From the NCBI RefSeq assembly GCF_030272615.1, contig NC_081415.1, forward strand, positions 624,837,740 to 624,901,739: a DNA stretch of 64,000 bases. Direction: 5' to 3'. This DNA comes from Cryptomeria japonica. Its lineage: Eukaryota; Streptophyta; Pinopsida; Cupressales; Cupressaceae. This document shows, piece by piece, positions 14,028 through 26,130 of the stretch. Below the pieces are notes generated by a model. The model worked only from the letters and a program-made list of their open reading frames with translations. It ran no database searches and was not told where the DNA came from. Made by a program: the position numbers and the translations under genes. How positions within the stretch are numbered: the stretch's first letter is position 1; the number at the start of each line of letters is the position of its first letter.

Positions 14028-15083
14028 TGTTGGTATTTTGGTATGGTTTTGTCATTGATGTCAACACCTACTAAACACTTATCAACTCTAGCACTTTGGA
14101 GAATCAACAACATTCACCGGCAAGCAAGTGACTCATGCACAGTCACCGATATCTAGTACATAGGCAAGATATAATGATCACTGGAACTTGGAATAACATG
14201 GAAAACACTTGATTATGTCGAAGATATCGTGTGGACACTTTATTTTGGAGTTTTTTTTGGGTACATTAGCATTTGCATATTTGCTATTACCGACAAATAG
14301 GTCCAAATTACACCGGCAAGTTTATCTTTTCGAGATTAGCACGACACGCTATGGAGATGATTAATTATTGTTGTAAATGCATTATGCTGACATGTTGAAT
14401 TAGTTATTGCATCAGATATTGTATTGTTTGTAAAATGTTTTTATTGTAATATCTTGTAGAGCCGACCTACTAAAATTGGTCTTAGGTTATGGTATAAATC
14501 TAAGATCTTATTTGTAAGATCAAATGTGGAATGCAAAAAAAGGATTGTGTGAAGGTATATGCGAGAATATGTAGAGCTATACATGCAGACATCATTTGAA
14601 GATTGAAGGAGGCTTTTTGTGAAGACAATCAGAACTACACCGGTACTAAATCTAGCATATGAAGATGCTATTTTATGCAGTACATTCTTATTATATTTAA
14701 CAATCCAATTGTAGTCAGTGTGACTCCCATTTTGTGATTGAGCAGTGGGTTCTAGGTGCTTGGCCTTTCTGCATGTGCAGACCCCATTTATGTACACTTA
14801 CTATCTACAGTAGTATCATCCGATTGTGGATAGGGTTTCCCACCGTGGTTTTTCCCCTTACAGGGTTTCCACGTACAAATATTGGTGTTATGTGTTGTGG
14901 ATGACTTTATCTTTATTTTTCATGCACTAATCCTTGCCGGTATAGAAATTAACTGTTAAACTATCTACCAGCATATTAAACTGGTTTACCAGTATTAAGC
15001 ATTAAGTTGGTTAAGTTGTTGTGGTTTGAATTTATTTGACAATTGATTCACCCCCCCCTCTCAATTGTCTTCGGGACCTAACA
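14028..15083 (+). repeat. 3' LTR of Copia-A
   Basis: 1056 bp, TGTTGG...CTAACA. It matches 8391-9439 throughout, with scattered substitutions and small indels, many at CG sites. It is followed by the TTGTT duplication at 15084-15088. Confidence 0.93.
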
Positions 15084-15088
15084 TTGTT

Positions 15089-15556
15089 CGACATCTGAGT
15101 TTTCATCGATAATTAATCATCGATGAGTGGTCTTCTCATCTCACTCGATACTACCGTTTTGATGAAACTCTTCATTTCACCAAGATCAAAAAAACTTTCA
15201 CCGATGATCAATCCTTCTTCGGTGTCCCCTTTTACTTTGTCAACGTATTGCTGTATCGGTTCTTCGAGGCCCACATTTCTTTGAAATAATATAGCCGCTA
15301 GATTCTTTAATGTATTTTTCCATGAAACAAATGACTTCGATGAATCCTTTTCAGGTCTAATCACATATATAATCTCTTCGATGGTATATTTTATCAAGGA
15401 AATGTTGAACCGTTTCTTTGGCACAATGGGCATGTCCTTTTCAGTGAAACTAGGCCTTTCGGTAAGAGTTGGTTGGGCTTATCCGATGGTTGAGCTCGAC
15501 CGATAAGGGTTGTGAACCTAATGTCAATGACATTTTCAATGGTCCTTATAGGAATT
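15089..15556 (-). pseudogene. Gene X, proximal part
   Basis: On the minus strand an open stretch at 15433-15113 (starts MPIVPKKRFNISLIKY) reads toward Copia-A. Another frame upstream (about 15555-15434) contains TIENVIDIRFTTLIGRAQPS, so there is a frameshift near 15430. The stretch ends with a stop just before the Copia-A target duplication and resumes at 8390 on the other side. The protein is rich in K/E/I/V and I do not recognise it. The right edge, where Gypsy-A gag resumes, is near 15556-15600. Confidence 0.5.
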
Positions 15557-15599
15557 TCTTAAAGGTACACTTAATCATTTTTTGAGAAAACTTCTGTAG

Positions 15600-16731
15600 T
15601 TTCAACATGAACTCCTTGTTTATTGTCACTATAAATAAACTATTCAACACAATCAATGTGACACAAGGGGGTAATTCCTTCAACAACTTTGTTCCTCCTT
15701 TAAGTGTCCCTTTTCCTACACAATCATCACCTATGCCTACTTATTATAATGTCCCACTACCTTATTCTTAGTCCATGCCTTCTTTCAATAACATCACACC
15801 ACCTTCTCAATCAACTATGTCTAGCATCATTTATTTTACTAAAGTGACAATTAACAGTCTTGCTCAAACTATGTCTTCCTTACAACAACAAATTTCTTCT
15901 ATGAGTTAATACAAGATTAGATTTCCCACCTTTGATGTTGCGAGCCCACTTTATTTTAATATTTAAATTTTCACCACCTAAATATGTTGATGTCCCTTAA
16001 TTAGAACTCTATAATGGAAAAGGTGATCCTCTTAGGCATGCCAAAACATTTCAAACCTTGTGTACTGATTTTTCTTACGATCAAATATTTCTTGCGAAAC
16101 TGTTTACAAGAATGCTAAAAGATAAGGTTTTACAATGGTATTGCTCGTTGCCTTCTTATTCTATCACTTCTTTTCAACAACTAGCAAATGCTTTCATCCA
16201 ACAATTTCAAAACAACATTGGTCCTAAAATCACTTTGATTGATTTAACACATTGTAAACAAGGTGTTAAAGAAAAAGTGACTGATTTCATTGGTAGATAT
16301 AAGAATTTGTGTCTCAAATTTCTTTTCCTATACCAGATAATGATATTCAAAGAATTTTCATTTCTTATTTGCAAAAAGATATTAGGGAAAAGCTTCTTTT
16401 GTTTGAGTTTACTTCCTTTCTGTAGTTGTGCGCAACACTCCACAATTATCAACTAGCTATGAGTCAAATGGAGAAATCCACTCCTATGGATCCAAGTGAT
16501 AAGGGGGAGAGTGCTCAACAACCTTTTGCGAAGTTCAAAGCAACAAAAAGCTTCATCAAGTTCAATGATACAATCAACAACAACAATGTGAATGCTACAA
16601 TAGGTGTGCCTGCTATTTCTATTTTTTTCCCAAGACAAAGACAATTTACTCCTTTGAATGAATCTTTACATAGTATTATCTTAGTTGTTGCAAAGAAATG
16701 TTATCAAAGTTCCTCCGATAAAACTAGTTGA
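15600..16731 (+). pseudogene. Gypsy-A gag, capsid-like part
   Basis: The S/T/P/N/Q-rich stretch from about 15600 has stops near 15769 and 15908. It leads into a Ty3/gypsy retrotransposon-gag-like domain at 16058-16456, with the pattern VLQWYCSLP...SFQQLANAFIQQF...TDFIGRYKNL. A frameshift near 16322 moves the reading into the frame of 16426-16731. A second shift near 16700 returns it to the frame of the next piece. Family knowledge: this domain packages the element RNA. Confidence 0.75.
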
Positions 16732-18493
16732 TCCTTCTACACTTGCATCCCCTTATTTTGATAAAAATTCATTTTGTCAATTTCATCATCAGCCTGGTCA
16801 TGATACTGAGAAATGTTTCGCATTGAAAAATAAGATTCAAGATTTGGTTGATAATAATACTACATCTGTGGCATGTGTGAATGATAAAGGAGATAAATCA
16901 GTAGCTCCTGCTAATCAAAATCTTAATATTTTCACTGATCCCTTGCCTTCTCATACTTCTAACGTGATTGATATTGTGAATACTTCATTAACTTTTGAGG
17001 AATTTACCTCTATGGCTCTGAACTTGGTAAATATGGTAGAAAAACAAGATATTCCTAAGGATTCTTATATTACATTTGACCCTAGTGAGACCATTAGAGC
17101 ACCCGATGGCCCTTTATACATAGTTGTGAAGGTGAAGGATGTCCCTTGTCGTGGACCTCTTGTTGATCCCTCTTGCATTGTTAATGTCATCACTGAGGAG
17201 TATCTTTTCACTTTACGATTGCATAAACCAATATATGATGCTTCTAATGTGGTTGTGAAGTTGTTTGATGGATTATCTTGTCCTACCATTGGCTTTATCA
17301 CCCTTCCTATTGAAGTTCATAGTAAATCTATGGATTTTAACTTTTTTATCATTCCTTCTTCTAAGAAATTTTGTGTGAAGCTGGGATATCCTTGGCTATC
17401 TTCGATGAAGGCTATTTCTTCTCCAATCTATAAGTGTTTGAAATTTCCTCACAATGACAAAACCATAACTGTGAACCATAGCCTATTTAAACCATCTGAA
17501 AGAAGCCTCAGTGTTCCTACTAATTTCTCTTAGCCTAAGCAATTTCAATCTCTTCCATCAAGGAGTGATGCTCTTTTTCAATCTTATCAAAAATGAAAGA
17601 AAGATATGATATTATCTTTAAGTCAGCCTAGATCCCCAACTCTTCACATTCCTATCATTCTTCAAGATGAAGTTTTTTGCTTCACGAATAGAACTAATCT
17701 TCATCCTAAGCAAGATCCTCAACCTGTTTCTATGGATGTGTCTATGCCTTCTCCTAAGAAACAAAACAATATTCCTCCTAAGCTTAGACCCGTACCTCCT
17801 CCTCACGATGGATCTGGTCTCCTTCCTACACCTAATATTCCTCCTTTGTATGGCACAATTCCACCTCCATCCTATTATAGAGAGAAGAGGCCAACTTCTC
17901 CCCTTATTCAACATAAAAGAGCTCAACCTAAACCTTCAACTATCAATGATGCAAATATTCCTCCTTCACCAAATCATCCTTCATCTTCCCAGCCTTCCAC
18001 TAGGACTCGACAAAATCATTATGTGAGAGAATACTACCAAAGATGTCGGGTTCAAGCTCGTGAAGGTATCCCTCAAACTATTCAATCTCCTAGAACTCTA
18101 ATAGTTGACATGATTCCCTTTTCTCCTAAGCAAGATGTTCAACCTACATCTCCAAATCATAAGTTGCAAAAAACATGTGATGGTTTTACTTCTATTCATG
18201 TGTGAGCTCCTCATTCTATAAACCTTGATGAAGAAATGAGTGAAAATGTTATTCATTATGGAAATACAACTCCTAATTCTTCTAATAGTGATTATGAATA
18301 TGTTGATGTTGAGAAGCATTTATCAACTAAATTTTCAAAATCCTCAATCCTAGCTCCTAGAACCAAACAAAGTGACTTACCACATGAGCATAGTTCTTGT
18401 TTGGATCTTGTGATAGCTCCATCTGTTGTGCTCAATGTTACTCACCTTCTTGAAATAGTGATCAACAAGATCAAGAGGTGGATGTCATCCTAG
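16685..18493 (+). pseudogene. Gypsy-A gag nucleocapsid, protease-like domain and proline-rich tail
   Basis: One frame holds three open pieces (16685-17533, 17606-18205, 18236-18493). It contains a variant knuckle CX2HX4HX4C at 16775-16816 (CQFHHQPGHDTEKC). A retropepsin-like fold follows, with D at 17165-17167 in the context LVDPS, where the usual DSG/DTG is replaced by DPS. After that comes a proline-rich low-complexity tail of about 200 residues (17740-18100). No RT or integrase follows before the 3' LTR. The gag/protease-only content is typical of non-autonomous LTR elements. Confidence 0.7.
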
Positions 18494-19252
18494 ATTTTTA
18501 ACATTAGCACCATAGACTTTCTCTCCCTCTCCTCTCATTCTCTTTTGTGACTATTCTTCTATGTGTATCCCTATTCTTCTATTATCCTCGTACTGTCTAC
18601 TTGAGGATGGTGCAAAGCATTAAGATCTCTTTTGGTCTCTTTCATGTTGACTCAAAAGACTCGTATCTTCCCTTTCTTCCGAGGAACTTTCCTTTCTTTG
18701 GGGAATGATGATTCTTATATGCACATGCATATATGATATACAGGAGTTATCATACAACATACTAACCCCGAGGAAAGTGAAACTACCTCTTGTTTTGTGT
18801 TCATTATCCTTGGGTTTATTCCTTGATTGGGGGATAAATCCTTGTGATAACATGCTCCCTCTCTTCTCTCTCTCTTGGGTGTATCCTACCTTAAATAAAT
18901 CGCTCCCGATAAGTCATGCACGATTGCTTTAACATGGGGGCATACGCTATACTCATATTTTCCTTCTTGATACTTAGAGTTACTTAGTGTACTTTGTTTC
19001 AATTTTTAATCTTTGGTATCCTTTGTTTCATGGCTCATAGTGAGGGGAACCTTGCTACTTGAAGTCATGGTTTTCCCTTCTCGATATTCCCTTTTACTTT
19101 TTCAATCGAAGTCGTAAGATCCTAGGTCCACTGGGGACTTGGCGTATCTTGCCTCCTTGACGTGGTAAAATTCTTTCAATTTTGTTTCATTGTATGTTAC
19201 TGACAGTATTGGCATATGCTCATACTCCCGCTAAAGTGGAGGCTAAATGTGG
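18494..19252 (+). other. 3' noncoding region of Gypsy-A
   Basis: No open frame worth calling. It contains GGTCCACTGGGGACTTGGCG near 19116, and CTAAAGTGGAGGCTAAATGTGG directly before the 3' LTR serves as a weak polypurine tract. Confidence 0.6.
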
Positions 19253-20421
19253 TGTCATAAAATTGAAACCCTAGCAATTTTCGACCACATTAGGGTCCTC
19301 ATGCATGTGGAATTGAATCCGCTAGTCTGATAAGAGACCGAAGACTACTAAACCCCCAAAAAATGCTTCTCCCTTGCCCTCTGCACCACCTTGTCTACAC
19401 TCTACCCTCGAGAAAAGGGCAAGATAGGGGCATGGCACCCCTGTCCCTACCCTATTTTGGGTCAGGACCTTTCCTGAGTTTCCATAGAAGGTTGTGCAGT
19501 GAGCGAGAAAACTTCCCCAATGTTGGCCTATGACGAAAATCTATTTCATTAACTGTAAATAGACAAGTATAAAAGTTACATTTTTCCTCTCATTTTAAAA
19601 AGAAAGAAAAAAAGAGAATATGTTCAATGAGGTCAGAATTGGGGATCAATAATTCAAGAATATTCAAGCATCCCTTTCAAGAATTGAGCATCTCAAGTTT
19701 CTCTTCAAGGCTAGGTGTTACATTCAAGTCAAGGATACAACCATTGAAGAAGAGATCCATTTCTATCAACATTTCTATCACAACCTCCCTTGAGGTTATT
19801 TAGATTTGAGTCTACCATTTACATTTACTTGCAAGTACTGTCTTTCATTACTTGGTTAATTCCAAAATAGGGTTTTGACGTAAAGGTAAACCCCCAATCC
19901 CAACCCCTTTTCCTCTCTTTTCTATGTGTAGCTTGCAGGTGCACAACTGTACTTTTGGATTTGGACTCTATTTGGAGAGGCAGAAAAACCCTATTCATTT
20001 CATGGATTTTTCGGACAATCGTGTACACTTTCACCACAATCTGGGCAACTTTTCCTCAAATTCACAGGGTGGATTCATCTCGACATATTACTACCAGATC
20101 CAAGTGCATAACTTCATCCCATGCTTCGATCTCAATTTATAAGAAATTCTTTGTCACTTTTACCCTTAGTTTTTATACATAATTCAATCAATTCCTTTCC
20201 ATTCCAAGTAGAAGAGGGGATTAACTTATCATTCTCATTTCATTCAAAATTCTATCTTCTTCTTTGGAGGTAGAATCTAGTGAGTTTTCCCTCCGTCTTC
20301 CAATGTAATGCATGAAAAGTGTTTGTAGGGAAATCCATAGTGAAACTCTCAGCTTTCCTTTGAGGGAAAGGGTAGCTTTCCTCTTAATCTCTCATTCACA
20401 CATTTTTCACCCACCATTACA
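19253..20421 (+). repeat. 3' LTR of Gypsy-A
   Basis: TGTCATAAAATTG...CACCATTACA, matching 800-2026 along its length. After it, TTTTGGTGA (20422-20430) still matches the sequence following the 5' copy. Confidence 0.8.
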
Positions 20422-20433
20422 TTTTGGTGACCA

Positions 20434-21500
20434 TTACAGATTCTAAAAAAAGGAATAAAAAATGAAAGATTGTTTCATGTCTTCTTTCCTTATCATGTGT
20501 CTAAACTTCTACTGTGTTATTTATGTGCGACATGATTAGGGATCCATTCACTAGGAACGTGATAGAGCATTATGTTATTAGTAGTCATGTACACTTAAAA
20601 AACTAAATTAGTGTTCTATTATAACATTATAAAAACATATATTGTATGCTTTATCAAGATAATTGCAATCTAATGCTATTAGATTATTAATTATTTATGA
20701 ATGACGGTTATTTAAAAGGGTGACTAATGTTGCCACCCTTTCCTCCTATATTTAAGGAGGTTTAAATCATTTCAGATAGTGTGCTTTTGGAGTTTTATAA
20801 GTGAGATACATCACTATGCACACAAGGTATTATTAGCCATGTGGAAGTAAGCAGAAGTATCCTCAAGTCTAGTCTATTTATGGTAGACTATATTTTGTAA
20901 GTCTTTTATTAAAATGATGCTTTATGGGGTTTTTGACCTGAAGGGGTTCTGCCCATGTATATCTTGTATAACATGTAATTTTATGATTGTATGATTCTCT
21001 TGTTATTTAATTGGTTGTTAATACATTATTCAATATCAAATAAATGTTCTTTCTTTAAGACAACAACACTTATTGTGTAGATTTAGAGAGGCTTGCAATG
21101 TGAAGAAAGCCCCATAAGTATAGACTTTTCAAATATAATTTTTATTGTGAAAAAATAAATTTATGTCGATAACATATAATTTTAAAAACATTTAAATTTA
21201 ATTCCAATTTCAAGCATTAAAGATGCTCTTAATTTAGACTTGACATGTAAGTTAGCATGTTCATAGGGTCATGGATAGTTCATTTGAAATTAAAAATAGG
21301 ATTTGAATTACATGGCAATATTAATTGTTTCTCTTAATAGATTGAAAATTTAGCACAATAAAAGATAACTTAAATTAAATAAAAAAAATTGTATGTTTAA
21401 GTCAAGATAAAATTAAAGAAAAAAAATATTTATTTATTTAACTTAAATAATTAAAATTTTTACAAAAATATATTTTTGAATTGAGTCTCCCACCCTACTC
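20434..21500. repeat. LTR-like fragment in AT-rich DNA (tentative)
   Basis: Between about 20560 and 21060 the order resembles a plant LTR: TATATTTAAGGAGG near 20748, then a transcript-like stretch, then GGGTTTTTGACCTGAAGGGG near 20928. Similar phrases occur in the R/U5 part of many plant copia LTRs. I found no partner copy and no edges. 21060-21500 holds nothing I recognise. Confidence 0.3.
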
Positions 21501-21699
21501 CATTATGGTTGTACCCATGTTTCCTTTTATTGTGTTTATGATTTTTGTGTGTGCTTGATGCTACTATTAGGTGTGACTTGGGTTTGATGCTCTTTCTCAT
21601 CCACTCCATTATACCAATCCCCTTGATAGTGGTCTCTAGTTAGGATGTGGTAAAAAAAGAAGAATTTTAACCATTGTATGGCATTTCTCTATCGAATTT

Positions 21700-22330
21700 C
21701 ATATCTCTAGCCTTCTGATCTACGATCTTTATCATGGAGTTGTGGTTTCTTTCCAACTACTGGGTATTGGTAAGTTTGAAATTTTCTCCTACCTTAAAGG
21801 TTTCTTTATTTCTTCCTTTTCTTGGATAATAATTTATCTTGGGCTAATTGTGGGCTTGGTGAGAGAATTATCTCTCTCTCTCTTATGTTTTTGAGTGGTA
21901 CCTTGAACCCTCTTATTGAACCCCTTAATTTGTATTCAATGAAGGTGTGGCTTCTAAATCTCTCCCTCTCGGTTTTGGATAATTTTTGTTATTAATACCA
22001 TTGGAAACTCTATTGGTATGTTTTTGAAGGTTGGTGAGTCCGATTCCTTAATGGGCTATTCTATGTTCACTCATTTTTGTGTGGATGTTGATCTCACCTT
22101 ACCTCTTCATGGAGCATTGGTTTTAGTGGTTGGTGATGAACCTTAGTCTGAACCATTGGATAAATGAGGTATCCCTTTTTGTTGATTTTCTTGCTTTTGT
22201 ACTATTCATTTGGCTTTGGATTATTCTTATGGGAACCATAATGACCCAACTATTTGGTGGAAGAATGATTTTGATGATGTTTTGATTGTTGAGGATCTTG
22301 TCTTTGAACAATGTCTCTTCTTAGGTTTTT
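21700..22330 (+). pseudogene. LINE ORF1-like / DUF4283-type relic
   Basis: Several frames in turn read like the plant LINE ORF1 RNA-binding domain. KVWLLNLSLSVLDNF (about 21950-21995) fits the WVRLPNLP-type motif. After a frameshift, NTIGNSIGMFLKVGES and VDVDLTLPLHGALV fit the conserved segment that follows. EPLDK and GIPF near 22150 fit the stretch before the CCHC knuckle, but the knuckle itself is lost. No reverse transcriptase was found downstream. Recognition rests on pattern memory and several frame changes. Confidence 0.45.
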
Positions 22331-25300
22331 GATGGGATAGATTTAGGGGTGGCCTCATCCTATCACATGGACTCTATGGTGGTTCCTCCTTCTATGATCT
22401 CTCATCCTACTTCTCTTTCAATTTTGTTTCAATCAAATCTTCTTTAGAGGACATTGGCCTCCTTTCACCTTGTTCTCCTTTATGTATTAGTTTTCCTCCT
22501 AAGGGAACCATCCTCTCTCTTTCGCTCATAGTGGGACTTTGGATGATTACATTGTTTGAATTGTTGTTTGTAGACAAAGGAAATTTCATGCACTCTCTTC
22601 TCTCCCTTTTCCTCATGTTAAGAAAGAGTTAGTTTTTTGTGGAAAGGACCTTTGTTTCCCATCACTTTCAAGCTCTAGTTAAAGTCTTTGTCTATTTTGC
22701 TTGAATTTTAATCTCACCTCTCAAGAGATTCTTTCTTCTCGCCTTGATGGTTGTTTATATAATAGATTTGAGTACTTTTGTGCTTTATCTATTTATTTAG
22801 CAATTATAATTTTTTATTATTGTTTTAATCATTTACTCATTGTCAAACAATGTTATAAAATTAAATTTTAATTTAGGTTGAAGATATTACCATAGAATTC
22901 ACATTTTAGTAATTTGCTACTATATCATAGTCTTACCACTATTCTTTTAGTCATTGTTTAAATTAAAAATGATTATGATAAAATTAAAAGTTTGCAGAGG
23001 GTTATGACACTACCCTTCCAAACATAACACAATTAAATAACGCTCATCAATACTACTAATTTTAGATATTAAAGGCAAACTAGTTTTGAGGAGATTGTAT
23101 TCCTAATTAAAAGTTGCAAGAGAGGTTTAAGGCTATAGAAAGAGGGATCAATTCTATAGGTGTAATATTGAATCAGAGTAAAGAAATGTGAATTTAACAA
23201 TTTGTCGAGACTCAAACAAATACAAATCTAAATATTGGTTATTAACACATATCATAGAATATTATCTATTGTAAACATTTCTCGAACTAAATGCATTTGT
23301 CCTATTTATCAATTTGATCATGTACAAACTTCTACAATATTTAAAAATTACACAACTTTATTTAAATCTTTTACATACTACTTATTTAATTTAATTAACC
23401 TAAATATTTAGTTTTTTTTATTATATGCACATTTTACAATAAATTCAAATAGATTTAAAAAATATAAATTATGTTTAGCTTTATCAAAATGCCTTTCCAG
23501 TTATTAAAAAATTCTTCTCATTTATACAGATATTGTAGTTTTTTACATCTGAGGAGACAATATAATTGAAAAATTAAAGTCAAATACTTTTTATAAGTTT
23601 TGGTAGTAAATGATTTTGGTTCCATCTATGATTTGGTGAGGTCACAAATGAAAGACCTCATCACCAACATGAATACTTAACAATAACATCTAAATAAAAA
23701 TTTGGTCAGAAAACTTGACAATAACACTACAATAAAAAAAAAAACCTTTTATGACAAAACCCACTATATAACAATTTTAACCATTACATTATAATAAAAT
23801 TTAAATTTAAAATCTAAAACAAAATATTGACACCAATAATCTACGAAGCCAAAACTTTTAACAAAACCCTAACTTTTGTAAAATAGGTGAAGTATGTTAA
23901 AGAACATATTACAAGAGTAGCGCTCAGAATCTAGTAGCGTAAAAAGCATTACCAAGCTTTGGGTATAAGCAGGTATGGATTAGGAAGGCAGACAATCAAT
24001 CGTGCAGTAGTAGCAGTCGAATCGCTTTTATTGCGCCATATCCACAGGCCGGACAGCCATACAATCCAACAAAAGCAACGGCTCAAAAGGAAAGAACCCA
24101 ACTCTAATTCCAAATCCAATATGAACATAAAAGTTGAAAAAGAAGATTGATGAAAGCGTCTTTGTCCTCCCCTCTCTTTAGTCACTTTCGGTTGAAACGA
24201 CATTTCCATTACAATCGTTGAATACATGATTTCAAAAAGAAAGTGATCAAAAACTACTAAAAGCCACGACAGGTGAAGGTAAAAGACAATGTAAGATTAG
24301 ATATAGAAGAATCTTCTTTGAAAAACAATGGAGACAGGAAAAGGAAACTCTGAGAAGTTATGTCGCGTCCAGCCTTCACTTTCCTCATTTTTATTATTGA
24401 AGATGGTGATATTGAGCGATTTCACAGCAAAAGTGTCACGGAAGGAAGCAGCGAGACAAACATAACAGCTAATACAGAATTGACAGCACAAGATCATTCT
24501 TGAATAATGTACTTTTGTTTCATATGAATGACTCATATTGAAGGTATGTTCTTCCTCTCCCTAAGTAACCATGAAAAACAAAAGTGTCAAAGAAGGTGTT
24601 CCTAGAATATCTGTGCTAATTAATTAAGCTAATTAATATTATATTTTGATATTTTTCTCTATGTGAACAGGCTCTTAGATCATAAGTGTGATAGAATAAA
24701 ATCCCCTTTGCTAATTAAATAAAAGTATCAATCTAAGTAATAATTAATTAATTTGAATTTGTTTCATTTCAGAAGGTTTTTTTTAATTGATAAATTGAAA
24801 GAGATTTGTAAAATTGAGTGAAGAAGATATTTGTGTTTAATTTTTAAAATCAATAATAAAATATAAATTTTAAAGATGCATATAATTATATTATCAATAT
24901 TCAAACATTGATATTTTTGGGGAGTATACTATCTTAATATCGTAACAATATAAACATAGATTGTAAGTCAAATGTGGGCTTCTTATGATCAAAGTAATTG
25001 TCTTTGTAGAGCGTTGTGACATTTAAAACTAGTTTCCCTTCAATTTTTAATATTTGATTTGTGTTTAAGGATGGCAATATTTAGAAATACCTTTGAAGAC
25101 ACTCTCGAATCCCATGGTTCAAGTTCCTCTTGGTCAACACCATTGCCAAACAAGCTTTATGGATAAATAAATATTCACAAACATCATTCTCAAGCATGAA
25201 AATGCCCTAGATTTGGATTGTGATTTTGACGTCAATGTGTTCATTTAAAATTCTAATTTGAAGTACAAATAAAATGATTTATCTTTGTATTGTCTTATGA

Positions 25301-25532
25301 AATAGTTACAACATTGAATTTATTTAAATAACAACACATAGAAACATGTTGCACAAATTTTATACCTTGTCAACTCCCAAAAGCTAATAGAATTGATAGG
25401 AGTGAAAAAGAATTGTATGTCAAAAATTAAAATTTTGGGATCAATATCGAGCAAAACCAAGGTCAAACTCAAGTATCATAGTATTGTACTAAGACATAAA
25501 GGTCAACAGTTCAAGAAAAAAGTGGTATTATG
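22331..25532. other. AT-rich intergenic DNA
   Basis: No gene recognised. 23949-24536 is somewhat richer in G/C and has short open frames on both strands (23959-24150 +, 24227-23949 -, 24536-24297 -). None shows a domain, and they could be exons of an unknown gene or chance. The rest is low-complexity A/T. Confidence 0.4.
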
Positions 25533-26130
25533 TGTTGGGATTATGGTGGACCTCAAACCTTAGAATCCTAACATGTTTATTTTATTATTTTATTTATTGC
25601 ACCCACTCTGGGAGTCCTAAAATTTAGGGGACTAGTGTCATAGGCTGCTATGTTGGGACTACAATAGTTTCTTGTATTTTATATGATAATTACTAGTTCA
25701 TTGGAAGAGTCATGGACTGTTATTTTTTGGTAGCTAGTATTTATTGTGTACTTCACTCTTGACAAGTGGCGAATGTGTTGTGTATCAAAAGATGGCGATT
25801 ATGGATGAGTCATGAGTTAGTGGTTTGGAAGGTTTCTATGTGCAATGTGTCATAAAAAGGGCAACTTGCTATTTTTGACACCACTTACCTTTTGAGCGTA
25901 TGGATTAGTTTTGGAAACAATGGGTGCATTTTGCTCATGTTTATCTCTATAAATATGTTCCTTCTTAATGTATTTTGAATGATAGGTTCGATATATTCTA
26001 AGTTGTTTTGTGCCAATATTTTCTCTAGAGTTCTTTACTTTTGCAATTACTCCTCAAGAGAATTGACTTTGTGCATTGTATTGTAATTGTGGGGTATGTG
26101 CAGGATCATGGTGTGCCATAACAAGCCCTT
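25533..26130 (+). repeat. Possible solo LTR
   Basis: Opens TGTTGGGATTATGG at 25533, has CTATAAATATG near 25947 (TATA-like), and could end in CATAACA near 26130. No partner copy and no target duplication were seen, so this is a size-and-motif guess only. Confidence 0.3.

Larger units (their letters stand above)
8391..15083 (+). mobile_element. Copia-A: near-complete Ty1/copia element (Sirevirus-like)
   Basis: LTRs at 8391-9439 and 14028-15083 begin TGTTGG and end CTAACA. The perfect 5-bp target duplication TTGTT lies at 8386-8390 and 15084-15088. A tRNA-iMet-type primer site follows the 5' LTR, and AAAGGGGGAGA precedes the 3' LTR. The interior encodes gag, protease, integrase, reverse transcriptase and RNase H in copia order. 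Repeated GGGGGAG boxes before the 3' LTR and the general protein style resemble the Sirevirus/Maximus lineage; this is by resemblance, not by a tree. It is inserted into gene X, on the opposite strand to it. Confidence 0.95.
800..20430 (+). mobile_element. Gypsy-A: gag-only Ty3/gypsy LTR element, interrupted by nested insertions
   Basis: Two long direct repeats (800-2026 and 19253-20421) start with TGTCATAAAA and end with CACCATTACA. The interior holds a long AT-rich leader, gag N-terminal pieces at 3173-3767, and, after an insertion of about 11.8 kb, the rest of gag plus a protease-like domain at about 15600-18493. No reverse transcriptase, RNase H or integrase motif appears anywhere between the LTRs on this strand. 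The gag style, with a CX2HX4HX4C knuckle and a proline-rich tail, recalls the TAT/Ogre side of Ty3/gypsy; this assignment is by resemblance only. No clean target duplication was found: TGTAT precedes the 5' LTR and does not recur after 20421 or 20430. The element is old, with many stops and frameshifts. Confidence 0.8.

Noticed and set aside
740-20475. Similar A-rich flanks outside both Gypsy-A LTRs (about 745-785 and 20444-20472) as an extended target duplication
   Set aside because: The match is patchy and A-rich, and is not placed directly at the LTR ends.
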